64,000 nt of DNA from Chitinophaga vietnamensis (GTDB lineage Bacteria; Bacteroidota; Bacteroidia; Chitinophagales; Chitinophagaceae), in the NCBI RefSeq assembly GCF_902167635.1, contig NZ_CABHMS010000002.1, forward strand, positions 248,001-312,000, in the 5' to 3' direction. Positions 10,329-19,064 of the stretch are shown here, one piece after another; within the stretch, counting starts at the first letter, position 1; every line of letters begins with the position of its first letter. The position numbers and the translations under genes were made by a program. The notes under the pieces were generated by a model. The model did no database searches, was not told the origin of the DNA, and saw nothing but the letters and a program-made list of their open reading frames with translations.

Positions 10329-10805
10329 TCATGATGCTTGTGTGGCCAGTGCGATCAGTTTGTCGAGGCCCTGGCTCCAGCCTTCGCGCATACCGATTTC
10401 GAAAGAAGCGCCGGCTTCGCTGGTGATTAGCGCTACTGCATGCAAAGTGAGCACGGTTTTGTTATGGACGCTGGCGAGGGTAACGGTATTACGCATTTCC
10501 ATGCCGGTATCGCCCTGGCTGTCTTTCATGATGGTGGTGAATACAATGCGTTCCGGCGGCACTACTTCATGTACCTTGCCGCTGCAATTGACGATGGCGC
10601 CATCGGGCCGTAACATCTGAATGCGTATATCGCCGTCGGGCCTGGGATCAATGAAACATTCCGGCGCGCTGAAGCCATGAGGCCCCCACCATTGCGCGAG
10701 CAGTGCGGGCTCGGTCCATAAACGGAATACCAGCTCGCGCGGTGCGTCAAATTCGCGCACGATGGTTACTTCGTGCTGATTAGTTTTTGCGTTTGTTGCT
10801 GCCAT
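10329..10805 (-). CDS. SRPBCC / AHSA1-like domain protein
   Basis: A 158-aa protein of the START-like AHSA1 type: VTIVREFDAPRELVFRLWTEP at the N terminus, WWGPHGFSAP, then VVPPERIVFT and EGWSQGLDKL at the C terminus. These proteins have a hydrophobic ligand cavity, ligand unknown. It overlaps the upstream ArsR-type gene by 26 nt; ArsR-SRPBCC pairs are a recurrent operon. Confidence 0.88.
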   Translation of the reverse strand: MAATNAKTNQHEVTIVREFDAPRELVFRLWTEPALLAQWWGPHGFSAPECFIDPRPDGDIRIQMLRPDGAIVNCSGKVHEVVPPERIVFTTIMKDSQGDTGMEMRNTVTLASVHNKTVLTLHAVALITSEAGASFEIGMREGWSQGLDKLIALATQAS

Positions 10806-11127
10806 GTTTTTTATCTTTTGATTGTAATTGTTTCAAAACGGCTTCCATGGCATCGAAGCGCTGATGCCAGTACTGGCGGTATTGTTCCAGCCATTCGTAT
10901 ACTTCTCCCAGTTTCTCCATCCGGGCTTCGCAATAGCGTTCGCGTCCCTGTTGTTTGATCACTACCAGCCCGCATTCCACCAGTATTTTCATGTGCTGTG
11001 ATACAGCGGAGCGGGTGATATCGAATTGCTCCGCCACAGCGTTGAGGTGCAGCGGCTGCCGGGCTACCAGCCCCAGTATGGCCCGCCTGTTCGGATCGGC
11101 GATGGCCTGGAATACGTCTCGTCTCAT
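10780..11127 (-). CDS. ArsR-type winged-helix repressor (SRPBCC-linked group)
   Basis: A 115-aa winged helix: FQAIADPNRRAILGLVARQPLHLNAVAEQFDITRSAVSQHMKIL, then the wing GLVVIKQQGRERYC. It lacks the metal-binding ELCVCDL motif, so it belongs to the non-metal subgroup that precedes AHSA1/SRPBCC genes. It overlaps the SRPBCC gene and reads away from two perfect palindromes at 11140-11181, its likely autoregulatory operators. Confidence 0.9.
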   Translation of the reverse strand: MRRDVFQAIADPNRRAILGLVARQPLHLNAVAEQFDITRSAVSQHMKILVECGLVVIKQQGRERYCEARMEKLGEVYEWLEQYRQYWHQRFDAMEAVLKQLQSKDKKHGSNKRKN

Positions 11128-11139
11128 CTGAATAAATAT

Positions 11140-11181
11140 GTAAGTAATCGCTTACAAATATATGCGTAAGTGATTGCTTAC
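11140..11181. promoter_or_regulatory. Double operator of the ArsR-type repressor
   Basis: GTAAGTAATCGCTTAC (11140-11155) and GTAAGTGATTGCTTAC (11166-11181) are two copies of one palindrome (GTAAG-N6-CTTAC) 26 nt apart, starting 13 nt upstream of the ArsR start. The second copy extends by GC on each side (11164-11183). The layout suits two repressor dimers covering the promoter between this operon and the divergent AraC gene. Confidence 0.75.
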
Positions 11182-11265
11182 GCAAATTTTTTTTCAGATG
11201 ACATCCGGAAACATTAAATTGGAGGAGTACTGTCAATTTATCAAAGAGGAAAAATAGCGGAACCT

Positions 11266-12096
11266 ATGCGAATGAAGTCCTATATTCCGCATCCATTGTT
11301 GAGAGATTTTATCAGCGCGATCACATTGTATGCGGAAGATTTCACAAAGCCCGATGCAGGCATCTCCAACATCTACCGGTTTGTACCCACCTACCAGCGG
11401 TATATTATGTTCTATATAGAAGACCCGATCAAAGTATTGCGGGTATACAACAACGACTTCCAGTTGAAGTCGGCCTCCCTGACCGTAGGCCCGCTGGAGC
11501 AGGCCGTTACACTCGATCTCGGCAGCCATCACCTGGCGCTGGGCGTGGCTTTCAGACCGGGAGGCCTGTTTCGCCTGCTCAATATACACATGACGGAAAT
11601 GCGCGAACAGGACTTCGACACACAGCTGCTGATGGGCGGTGACATCCGGGAGATCAACGAGCGTTTGAAAGAACATACGCATGACTGGGACGAGATGGTG
11701 CGCATCGTAGAAAGTTATTTACTGAAAAGGGTGGCCCGCCTGAAACCCTCGCTGCCAGTGGATATTGTGATGGATCAGCTGGTACATTACCATGGCAACC
11801 TGTCTATCGAACAGATGGCGGCCGATGCCTGTATGAGCCTGCGGCAGTTTGAACGCAAGTGCGTGGAACGTACGGGCATGTCGCCCAAACGCTATGCCCG
11901 CCTGATCCGCTTCTGCAAAGCTTATCATCTCAAAGAACTGAATCCCGCTGCTACCTGGACCAGCATCGCACACGCGAGTGGCTATTATGATCAGATGCAT
12001 TTTATCCGCGACTTCAAAGAGTTCGCGGGCATTACGCCTTCCTTCCTCAGTGAAGAGGAACTGCGCGCCACCATCCGTTTGCATAGCATCATGTAA
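11266..12096 (+). CDS. AraC-family transcriptional regulator
   Basis: A 276-aa protein with an N-terminal sensing domain resembling DUF6597 (RFVPTYQRYIMFYIED, ALGVAFRPGGLFRLL) and a C-terminal AraC DNA-binding domain (~180-260) with two helix-turn-helix units: LSIEQMAADACMSLRQFERKCVERTGMSPKRYARLIRF and TSIAHASGYYDQMHFIRDFKEFAGITPSFL. The ligand is unknown. Starts at 11266 and 11272 are both possible. It lies alone, divergent from the ArsR operon. Confidence 0.9.
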   Translation: MRMKSYIPHPLLRDFISAITLYAEDFTKPDAGISNIYRFVPTYQRYIMFYIEDPIKVLRVYNNDFQLKSASLTVGPLEQAVTLDLGSHHLALGVAFRPGGLFRLLNIHMTEMREQDFDTQLLMGGDIREINERLKEHTHDWDEMVRIVESYLLKRVARLKPSLPVDIVMDQLVHYHGNLSIEQMAADACMSLRQFERKCVERTGMSPKRYARLIRFCKAYHLKELNPAATWTSIAHASGYYDQMHFIRDFKEFAGITPSFLSEEELRATIRLHSIM

Positions 12097-12208
12097 AAGA
12101 TGTCGCATTTGTACTATGCGCCAGTTTACAAACAAGATAATTTTGTAGCTGGCAGTATACATGTGCTGCTGCATTTCCTTCCGCCATACTGGAAATTTAT
12201 GACATGAA

Positions 12209-12236
12209 GGCCCTCTCGCCAACTGGCAGGAGGGCC
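12209..12236. terminator. Hairpin between convergent AraC and DoxX genes
   Basis: GGCCCTC (12209-12215) pairs with GAGGGCC (12230-12236), with GCC/GGC inside. T-runs are weak on both strands. Its position between two convergent genes supports a shared terminator. Confidence 0.5.
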
Positions 12237-12243
12237 GTCCTAT

Positions 12244-12603
12244 TTAGCGCGCCATCCGCGCCCTTGTAAAGTAGGATACCGCCAGCACCCCTAAAAATAT
12301 CAATGGCATCAGGCGGTTGGCAATAGGGTCGCCCGCGCTGCTATGCGCCACAAATGCGGCGATGAAGGTGAACGTAAACCCGGCATAGGCCCACTCCCTG
12401 AGCTTGGCCGGCGCCGGCGCCAACAGCAATACCACGCCAACGATCTTGGCAATCGCCAGCTCTATCCTGAAATGATCCGGATAACCCAGATGCTGAAATC
12501 CTTGCTTTACCATATCGCTGGTAAGATAAACAGATGCCGAATACAGCATCATCAATGCTATCAGTGTGGTGGCAATCCAATACGTGATCTTTGTTGCTTT
12601 CAT
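12244..12603 (-). CDS. DoxX-like small membrane protein
   Basis: A 119-aa protein with four transmembrane segments (YWIATTLIALMMLYSASVYLT; IAKIVGVVLLLAPAPAKLREWAYAGF; FTFIAAFVAH; LIFLGVLAVSYF). The pattern MVKQGFQHLGYPDHFRIELAIAKIVG is that of the DoxX_2 group. The group's function is poorly known; some members take part in redox or quinone handling. It has no close partner. Confidence 0.85.
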   Translation of the reverse strand: MKATKITYWIATTLIALMMLYSASVYLTSDMVKQGFQHLGYPDHFRIELAIAKIVGVVLLLAPAPAKLREWAYAGFTFTFIAAFVAHSSAGDPIANRLMPLIFLGVLAVSYFTRARMAR

Positions 12604-12669
12604 GTGTGATTTTTTTGAGGCAACAAAACTATCTACATCTTACAGTGCCAGCGTCAAGCTATACTTGTG

Positions 12670-12697
12670 GTTAGCGCTAACCTTTTAGTTAGCGCGC
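12670..12697. terminator. Hairpin after the NTF2-like gene
   Basis: The inverted sequence GCGCTAA ... TTAGCGC at about 12674-12694 covers the stop codon region of the minus-strand NTF2-like gene. It may terminate that gene before the DoxX promoter. No strong T-run was seen. Confidence 0.35.
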
Positions 12698-13147
12698 CAC
12701 GCAGCCATCTTTCCGACGCGTATCGATCACATACTGGATCTTCCATCCTGTATTGGTTCGCAGGAGCTGGAATGAATTGGCGCCGCAATGATGCAGCCGC
12801 CCCTGGTAGTAGAATTGATAAGGTGTCCAGGCGCTGGCCAAGGGGCCATCGATCCTGATCATATCAAAGGTGATCCGCTCATCAGCAGCGCCTTTCGGCA
12901 AGGAGCCGATCCGCGCGGCGAAATCGCTCACCGGCGAGGATTTCACAGCGGTGTTACCATCTTTGTCTGTCACAATGGTTTGCATCACGGCATCGGGTGT
13001 GAAGCTGGCGTACAGGGCTACGGTATCGCCTGTACGCATAGCCGTGAAAAGTTTGTCCACCGCCAGTTTCACGGAGTCGGTGGCTGTTTGCGCCTGCGCT
13101 GCTGCGCAGCAGCATAATAAAAACAGGGTGTAGCAAAAGGATCGCAT
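12689..13147 (-). CDS. Secreted NTF2-like (SnoaL/DUF4440-type) protein
   Basis: A 152-aa protein with a signal peptide (CCCAAAQAQ-TAT). The mature part has the NTF2-like cone pattern: SVKLAVDKLFTAMRTGDTVALYASFTPDAVMQTI and a closing SFQLLRTNTGWKIQYVIDTR. These are ligand-binding or isomerase-like folds; the substrate is unknown. The Cys of the C-terminal GCVAR may pair with C in HHCGANSF. It seems monocistronic. Confidence 0.8.
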   Translation of the reverse strand: MRSFCYTLFLLCCCAAAQAQTATDSVKLAVDKLFTAMRTGDTVALYASFTPDAVMQTIVTDKDGNTAVKSSPVSDFAARIGSLPKGAADERITFDMIRIDGPLASAWTPYQFYYQGRLHHCGANSFQLLRTNTGWKIQYVIDTRRKDGCVAR

Positions 13148-13294
13148 TTTTTTATACTAAAGTAAAAGCATTTTATTTGATTTGATGGAAGATTTAAGTG
13201 GCGGCAATAACCATCTTCCAGATAATCTCCGCTAATCTTTTTAATCCCGATCAAAATCCCCTTATCCTGTGCTATCTTCGCGGAAATTTTAACC

Positions 13295-13966
13295 ATGCCC
13301 AAACTATCTATCTACGCGCTTTTGATTACATGCCTGTTCACTGCCTGTAGCAAACACGAAACAACGAGTGATGCCGACGGTCCACCAAACGTGTTCACAG
13401 CAACGATTTCGGGAGATGTGAATACAAGGATCACCAGAACAGGGAAGGATGTGAGCATCGGGTATGTTACTTTCAACAAAACAGCGATTGCCAACTTTGC
13501 ACTGGGCGCCGACCTGGATTCTGCCGGCAAGAAATATTCCGTTACCGCGGGCTCTTTATCGATCAAACTGGTGACAGGAGAGCAGGTGCTGGATGGAACG
13601 CTCAACACCGGCGGACTTACCAGCATAGAAACCAATGGCAACAGGCGGGATTACAGTGGCAGCATGTATTTCCTGTATTACGACACCGATATCAACCGCG
13701 CCAACAGCAAGGTACATTTCACTTTAACGGATATCACCGACACCGGCAAGTACCTGCGCCTTACCGGTAATTTTCATTACAATGCCGCTTATGCCAGTGC
13801 AGATCTGAGCCAGCCCTGTATCCAGGAAATGCTGAACCACCCGGGCCGCCAGCCGGCTTATAACCCGCAGGTATGCGGCGCCGCCGCAATCAAAGTGAAT
13901 GCCTCTTTTACCGTTTATATCAATAAGACCGACAAATATTTAGATTTCTCTGATTTAATGATTTAA
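13295..13966 (+). CDS. Hypothetical lipoprotein, 223 aa
   Basis: The N terminus ends in a lipobox (LFTACSK), so this is a lipid-anchored envelope protein. The mature part is Thr/Gly-rich and strand-rich (FTATISGDVNTRI, GSMYFLYYDTDI) with two conserved-looking Cys (QPCIQE, QVCGAA). I recognise no named family; related lipoproteins are frequent in Chitinophaga. The last ten codons lie inside a long palindrome that continues past the stop. Confidence 0.72.
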   Translation: MPKLSIYALLITCLFTACSKHETTSDADGPPNVFTATISGDVNTRITRTGKDVSIGYVTFNKTAIANFALGADLDSAGKKYSVTAGSLSIKLVTGEQVLDGTLNTGGLTSIETNGNRRDYSGSMYFLYYDTDINRANSKVHFTLTDITDTGKYLRLTGNFHYNAAYASADLSQPCIQEMLNHPGRQPAYNPQVCGAAAIKVNASFTVYINKTDKYLDFSDLMI

Positions 13967-14040
13967 ATATTTAAGGCCCCCGCAGTACTGCGGGGGCCTT
14001 AAATATTTAAATCATTAAATCAGGAAATTCCTAAATATTT
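13934..14040. terminator. 107-nt near-perfect palindrome overlapping the end of the lipoprotein gene
   Basis: The two arms of about 52 nt meet at CAGTACTG (13983-13988 at the centre); the inner core is GGCCCCCGCAGT/ACTGCGGGGGCC, flanked by AAATATTTAA. The innermost ~37 nt of each arm are perfectly complementary and only the outer part has mismatches. The left arm includes the stop codon (13964-13966). A GC core with AT-rich wings fits a strong bidirectional terminator, but the length is unusual. Confidence 0.7.
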
Positions 14041-14151
14041 ATTATATTTATCTAGCAGTAAGCCCTATTTTTTGTCGAGCACAGTTTTGTGACTGCCCAC
14101 TTCGAAGCGCAACCAATATCTAGTATCCACTTATAATTCACAACCAGTACA

Positions 14152-14679
14152 ATGAAAAAGCTACCCTTTTACATGTTCTTATGGTGTGGCGTGTTGTTGA
14201 CAGGCCTGTTGTTTTCAGGCGTCCGTTCATCAGCACAGGAGCACGCACGCCAAAGTAATAAAGACCCTGAATGGATCAAAATGATGGATGATCCTAATGT
14301 CAATTTTTTTGTGATCGAAAAATCTTTCAACGACTTCTGGAAAGGCAAGGAACTGCCGGTAGAAGAAGACGAGATGCTGGACACAAAGAATAATTCCGAG
14401 CGCAAACGCACGTTCCTGGGGCTTTTCCGCCGCAAAGACAAAGAAGCCGAAGAAAAACGGGAGACACAACAATACGCCTTCGCCTACAAAAAATACCAAT
14501 GGTGGCGCAGGCAGGTATTGCCCTATGTACAACCCGACGGTACGATCCTCAACCAAAATCAACAGATACAGATCTGGCAACAACAGAAACAGTTGAAGCA
14601 CAACATCCACGAAAAACAGGAACAGGACCGTCAGAACAAAGAGAAGAAAGATAGCGGCCAGTCGCAGCAATCCTATTGA
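14152..14679 (+). CDS. Secreted Gln/Lys-rich protein upstream of a type IX cargo
   Basis: A 175-aa protein with a signal peptide (VLLTGLLFSGVRSSAQ-E). The mature part is highly charged: DPEWIKMMDDPNVNFFVIEKSFNDFW near the start, a basic LGLFRRKDKEAEEKRE segment, YKKYQWWRRQVLPYVQPDG, and a Gln-rich coiled tail (IQIWQQQKQLKHNI). I know no defined family, but such genes recur just before sortilin-like type IX proteins in Chitinophagaceae. The next coding start is 41 nt after its stop, so the two are probably co-transcribed. Confidence 0.72.
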   Translation: MKKLPFYMFLWCGVLLTGLLFSGVRSSAQEHARQSNKDPEWIKMMDDPNVNFFVIEKSFNDFWKGKELPVEEDEMLDTKNNSERKRTFLGLFRRKDKEAEEKRETQQYAFAYKKYQWWRRQVLPYVQPDGTILNQNQQIQIWQQQKQLKHNIHEKQEQDRQNKEKKDSGQSQQSY

Positions 14680-14720
14680 TTGATCCATCATTTTATCCTC
14701 ACCCTTTACTACTCACTGAA

Positions 14721-17700
14721 ATGTATATACGTAAATACCTTTCCCTGATACTCGCATGCCTGCTGCTGCCTGCCGCTGTGCTTGCGCAGAATTATGGCAA
14801 TTGGCGGAATATTGGCCCGGTGCTGTTTCCCGTCAATTCCTCCGGCCAGATCAACGGTATCGGCCGCGTTACCCAAATGAAATTTCACCCGAGCAGCGCT
14901 TCCACCATTTATGCCACCAGCGTTTGGGGCCTCTGGAAAAGCACCGATACTTCCAATACCTGGCAGCTCATGGGCACAGACGATCTGCCCAAAGCCACCT
15001 GCGCTTCGGTATGTATCGATTATACCAACGATAACATTCTTTATCTCGGCACCGGTGATCCTAACTATTACGGCACCTCGCTCGGTGTATACAAATCCAC
15101 CGACGGCGGCCAAACCTGGCTGCCTGCCAACAATTCCATCGGCACCCGCATGGCTGTGGAACTGTTGATGTCGCCCACCGACCATAACACCCTTATCGCC
15201 GCTACGAATGATGGTATCTGGAAGACAAAAAATGGCGGCACCTCCTGGAGCCAGCAACTCGTGGGCGGCCAGTTCACCGATATGGTGTTCAAGGCGCGCA
15301 CCAATACCACTACGATCTTTGCCGTTACCATGGCAGGCGCCTATTATTATTCCAATGATATGGGAGATACCTGGACGGCCGTTACCTTACCTTCCATGCC
15401 CGCCAGCGCCAACGGTACGCGCCTGGCCGTAAGCCCGGCGGATTCCAACCGGGTGTACATCGGCATGGTAGGCTCCAACAGCGGCGCCAATGGCGGCGTG
15501 ATCTATCAATCCACCGATGGCGGCCTTAGCTTCACGCAAATGAAAGGAGATGTGTCGCCTAACCTCAACGGCTATACGAGCACTTCCTCCGGCCAGGGTA
15601 ACTACAACTGGGCACTCGGCGCCGATCCCACCAATGCCAATACCGTATACGCAGTAGGGCACCTGGTATGGAAAAGCACCAACAGCGGCAGCTCCTGGAC
15701 ACAGATGGAATCCAGCTGGGCCGTGATGATCCATACTGACATGCATGGCATCAAAGTAGACCCTTACAATACTTCCAAACTCTTCGACTATAACGATGGC
15801 GGCGTATGGCTCAGCACCGACGGCGGCACCACCTGGGTGCCGAAAAGCAACGGGCTGGCCGGCACAGAAGTATATCATGCTTCGAATAGCCCCATCCGGC
15901 GCGATATGATCAGCATCGGTACACAAGACAATGGCGAGCTGTATTATAAGTATGCTGTCAACCCCTGGTTTACCAACAGGGGCGGCGACTGGGGCTCAAA
16001 ATCCAATTTCGATTACAACACCAATAACCAGGTGTATTATTATAATGGCAAACGCAGAACGGTAACCGGTTCCGATGCCTCTTACAACCTGCCTTTCACC
16101 GGTTCCAATAATGCCGTGTTAGAGTTCACTCCTAATAATGTGAACATCTGCTTCGCCGGAGATACAGGCCTGTGGCGCAGTTCCAACATCACCGCCGCTT
16201 CGCCCTCCTGGACGAAAGTGGTGAACAATACCGAAAAGATCAACGCCTTGCAGATCAGCAATGCCAATGCGAATGTGCTATTCTATGTTACCACCAACCA
16301 GAAGGTATATAGCACGCGCAATGCTACTGCCGCCACGCCCACCTTCACCAGCGTAGCCGCTCCAGCCGCTACCAGCGTGGCTGCCAGCGTTACCACCATC
16401 TCCAGCGATTCCAATATTGTGTATCTCGCCTGTGGCAGCCGGGTGTACCGCTCGGCCGACAAAGGCGCTACCTATACGGATATCAGCGGTTCATTGCCGC
16501 TGGTAAACGTGATCAGGTTGCTGGAAGACCGCTACGCCACCAATGAATCAGTGTACCTGGCCACCGCACGCGGCGTGTACTATCGTAACAAGAATATGAG
16601 CGATTGGTCGCTATACTCGATAGGACTCCCCACTGTGGCGGATATCACCGACCTCTTTGCTTATAACAATGGCGTGGCCGATAGCAGCGAACTACGTGTA
16701 AGCTTCTACGGTAGAGGCGTGTTCGGTACCAAATTCAATAACCCGGTCACGCCGCTGGTAGCCTTCGATGCCACCTCCATGAATACCACAGCGGCGGGCG
16801 CCAATATATCCGGCTGCCGACCTTATACCGATTATACGTTGAATGTGACGGTAAGTCCGGCCCCCACTGGCAATGCCAATGTGCAGCTCACCGTAGGGGC
16901 AACGTCGTCGGCTATACGTGGAGTGGACTACGACCTCACCACCAATGGCAACTTTGCCGCGCCGCAAGACACGCTGGTACTGGCTTCCGGCTCATCGGCC
17001 CCGAGGCCGGTCACCATCCGGGTATACGGCAGCAGAACAGATCCTGCGAGCAAGTCGATCCTGCTCACTTTCACGGTGAGCGGCGCTACCAATGCGATGG
17101 CCAACCCGTCTGCACAAACAGCCCGCATCAATATTACTTATCCGGATGCTTCACCAGTAGGAGATACCGCGCTGGTAAACCTGCCTTTCGGCAATGGTAC
17201 TACCGGCGGCAGCGCTTCCAGTCCGTTCAATGGAACGCAGTCCGACAAGAAAGCACAAACCATCTATCCTGCTGACGAGCTGCGGGCGGCAGGCTTCCAG
17301 AAAGGGTATATCTATTCACTGTCCTATCACGTGATATCCAGGACAGTGACCACTGCCAGCACTTTCTCCAATTTCAATATGGCGCTCGGCGGTACTACGC
17401 AAACGTCTTTCACCAATACCGCGTTTGATAATAGTCCGCTCACCACTGTGTACAGCGGCACTTACACCGTGCCGGATACCGGATGGGTGACCATACCGTT
17501 CTCTACGCCGTACTATTGGGATGGATATTCCAACCTGCTCGTACAAAGTTGTTATGATAACGCAGATGGAACGAACCAGGGAGATAATCTCGTAGCGTCG
17601 ATCTCTGTGAGTGGCGCTAACCCCACCGCATTCCAGCGCCAGACGAGCGGCTCCGGCTGTACGTTCAATGCGCCGGGATACGGTTCTACCAAACCTAACC

Positions 17701-18992
17701 TGATCATCAATACACGGCCATCGGTGACACCGGTAGGCAGTACGCTGAACCTCAGCACCACGCAGTATTTCGGGCCGAATGCCACTATTTATTTTGCAGA
17801 TACCAGCGGGCAGATCATCGCGAAGATCAAGAATCTCTCCGGCTTTGATTATGGTTGTACGACGGTGAAGATAGACCGTGCCGGCTCCAGCGCCTCACCC
17901 TTCTGGGACAGCACCGCCGCACATTATGTGGCATCGAAAACGGTGAAGGTGATACCAACAAATAACAATGCCGGCCAGATCAGCGTAACGCTTTATTACA
18001 CCGCCGCCGAAAAAGCCGGATGGGAAGCCGCTACCGGCCTGATATGGGACACCGTGAAAATGGTGCGCGTGCTGAGCAACATCAGCAACGTAACGCCAGC
18101 CAATCCTTATCCTGACGGTGCAGGCACCATCGATATTGCGCGCGACAGCAGCGGTAAAAAAGGCAGCACGATCTATTATGTATCCGCTACCTTCAGCACC
18201 GGCCCTGGCGACTTTGGCGTAGGCATACCAGGCACGCCACCTGCAGCTCCTGCCTGCAATACCCCGATACCACGTACGCAGCTGCGCGTATCCAGCTTCG
18301 ACAGCCAGGAAACCGTGGGCGAAAACGCACCGGCCACCAACGCCATCGACGGTAATACCGCTACCTACTGGCATACGCAATGGTACAATACTACCGCACC
18401 CATGCCGCATTATATCTCCATCTACCTGGGTGGTGCATATAATCTCAGCAAGCTGACTTACACACCGCGGCAGAGCGGCGTGAATGGCCGCATCAACGCC
18501 TACCAGGTGCAGGTGAGCGCCGACAGCATCAACTGGACACAGGTAGCTACCGGCAATTTCGTGAACAGCACCACGCCACAGGATGTAGTGTTCAGCCCCA
18601 CCGTGAAAGCGAAATATGTGAAACTGATCGCTACTTCCGAAGTGAATGGTAACCCGTGGACCTCCGTAGCGGAACTGTCGTTCACCGGCTGTCCCGACAG
18701 TACAGCGCCTTCAGCGCCTGCGAAACCATTATTGAGCAGCACGATCAGCGTATATCCGACAGCGTTACATCCCGGCGCCGCCATCAATGTGAGGAGCAAC
18801 AAGCCAGTTACCATGCTGTTACGCCTCTATGATGCCAAAGGCAAGCAGGTGAAAGCAGAACAGATCAACAGTATTGGCAGTGTGAATACCAGTGGCCTCC
18901 CGGCAGGTATCTACTTCTATCATCTCTTTAACACTAAATCTGTTAACGGCAAACCGTTGCAAACCGGTAAGATTGTGCTCATCGGAGAATAA
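14721..18992 (+). CDS. Type IX-secreted giant protein with sortilin/BNR repeats and discoidin domain
   Basis: A 1423-aa exported protein. The ATG at 14721 (MYIRKYLSLI) is chosen because it begins the signal peptide (LPAAVLAQ-N); the upstream TTG is unlikely. Residues ~25-650 carry VPS10/BNR repeats (TSVWGLWKSTDTSNTWQLM, VYKSTDGGQTWLPA, IYQSTDGGLSFTQM), a beta-propeller. Calx-beta-like sections follow, then an F5/8 type C discoidin domain (~1185-1320: QETVGENAPATNAIDGNTATYWHT) that probably binds glycan, and a C-terminal type A sorting domain (ISVYPTALHPGAAINV, GLPAGIYFYHL, GKIVLIGE). It should be exported by the type IX machinery to the surface. The substrate is unknown. Confidence 0.9.
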   Translation: MYIRKYLSLILACLLLPAAVLAQNYGNWRNIGPVLFPVNSSGQINGIGRVTQMKFHPSSASTIYATSVWGLWKSTDTSNTWQLMGTDDLPKATCASVCIDYTNDNILYLGTGDPNYYGTSLGVYKSTDGGQTWLPANNSIGTRMAVELLMSPTDHNTLIAATNDGIWKTKNGGTSWSQQLVGGQFTDMVFKARTNTTTIFAVTMAGAYYYSNDMGDTWTAVTLPSMPASANGTRLAVSPADSNRVYIGMVGSNSGANGGVIYQSTDGGLSFTQMKGDVSPNLNGYTSTSSGQGNYNWALGADPTNANTVYAVGHLVWKSTNSGSSWTQMESSWAVMIHTDMHGIKVDPYNTSKLFDYNDGGVWLSTDGGTTWVPKSNGLAGTEVYHASNSPIRRDMISIGTQDNGELYYKYAVNPWFTNRGGDWGSKSNFDYNTNNQVYYYNGKRRTVTGSDASYNLPFTGSNNAVLEFTPNNVNICFAGDTGLWRSSNITAASPSWTKVVNNTEKINALQISNANANVLFYVTTNQKVYSTRNATAATPTFTSVAAPAATSVAASVTTISSDSNIVYLACGSRVYRSADKGATYTDISGSLPLVNVIRLLEDRYATNESVYLATARGVYYRNKNMSDWSLYSIGLPTVADITDLFAYNNGVADSSELRVSFYGRGVFGTKFNNPVTPLVAFDATSMNTTAAGANISGCRPYTDYTLNVTVSPAPTGNANVQLTVGATSSAIRGVDYDLTTNGNFAAPQDTLVLASGSSAPRPVTIRVYGSRTDPASKSILLTFTVSGATNAMANPSAQTARINITYPDASPVGDTALVNLPFGNGTTGGSASSPFNGTQSDKKAQTIYPADELRAAGFQKGYIYSLSYHVISRTVTTASTFSNFNMALGGTTQTSFTNTAFDNSPLTTVYSGTYTVPDTGWVTIPFSTPYYWDGYSNLLVQSCYDNADGTNQGDNLVASISVSGANPTAFQRQTSGSGCTFNAPGYGSTKPNLIINTRPSVTPVGSTLNLSTTQYFGPNATIYFADTSGQIIAKIKNLSGFDYGCTTVKIDRAGSSASPFWDSTAAHYVASKTVKVIPTNNNAGQISVTLYYTAAEKAGWEAATGLIWDTVKMVRVLSNISNVTPANPYPDGAGTIDIARDSSGKKGSTIYYVSATFSTGPGDFGVGIPGTPPAAPACNTPIPRTQLRVSSFDSQETVGENAPATNAIDGNTATYWHTQWYNTTAPMPHYISIYLGGAYNLSKLTYTPRQSGVNGRINAYQVQVSADSINWTQVATGNFVNSTTPQDVVFSPTVKAKYVKLIATSEVNGNPWTSVAELSFTGCPDSTAPSAPAKPLLSSTISVYPTALHPGAAINVRSNKPVTMLLRLYDAKGKQVKAEQINSIGSVNTSGLPAGIYFYHLFNTKSVNGKPLQTGKIVLIGE

Positions 18993-19016
18993 GATTCCAT
19001 GTATATTAGCAAAGCA

Positions 19017-19050
19017 AGGGCCCACCTCATGCAGGTGGGCCCTCGTTTTT
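19017..19050 (+). terminator. Strong intrinsic terminator after the type IX cargo gene
   Basis: AGGGCCCACCT (19017-19027) and AGGTGGGCCCT (19033-19043) form a perfect 11-bp stem with a 5-nt loop, followed by CG and a T-run (19046-19050). Confidence 0.9.
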
Positions 19051-19064
19051 ATTAAATAATATTT

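Noticed and set aside
10780-11127. Arsenic or heavy-metal sensing ArsR
   Set aside because: The ELCVCDL metal site is absent, and the partner is an SRPBCC protein rather than a metal pump.
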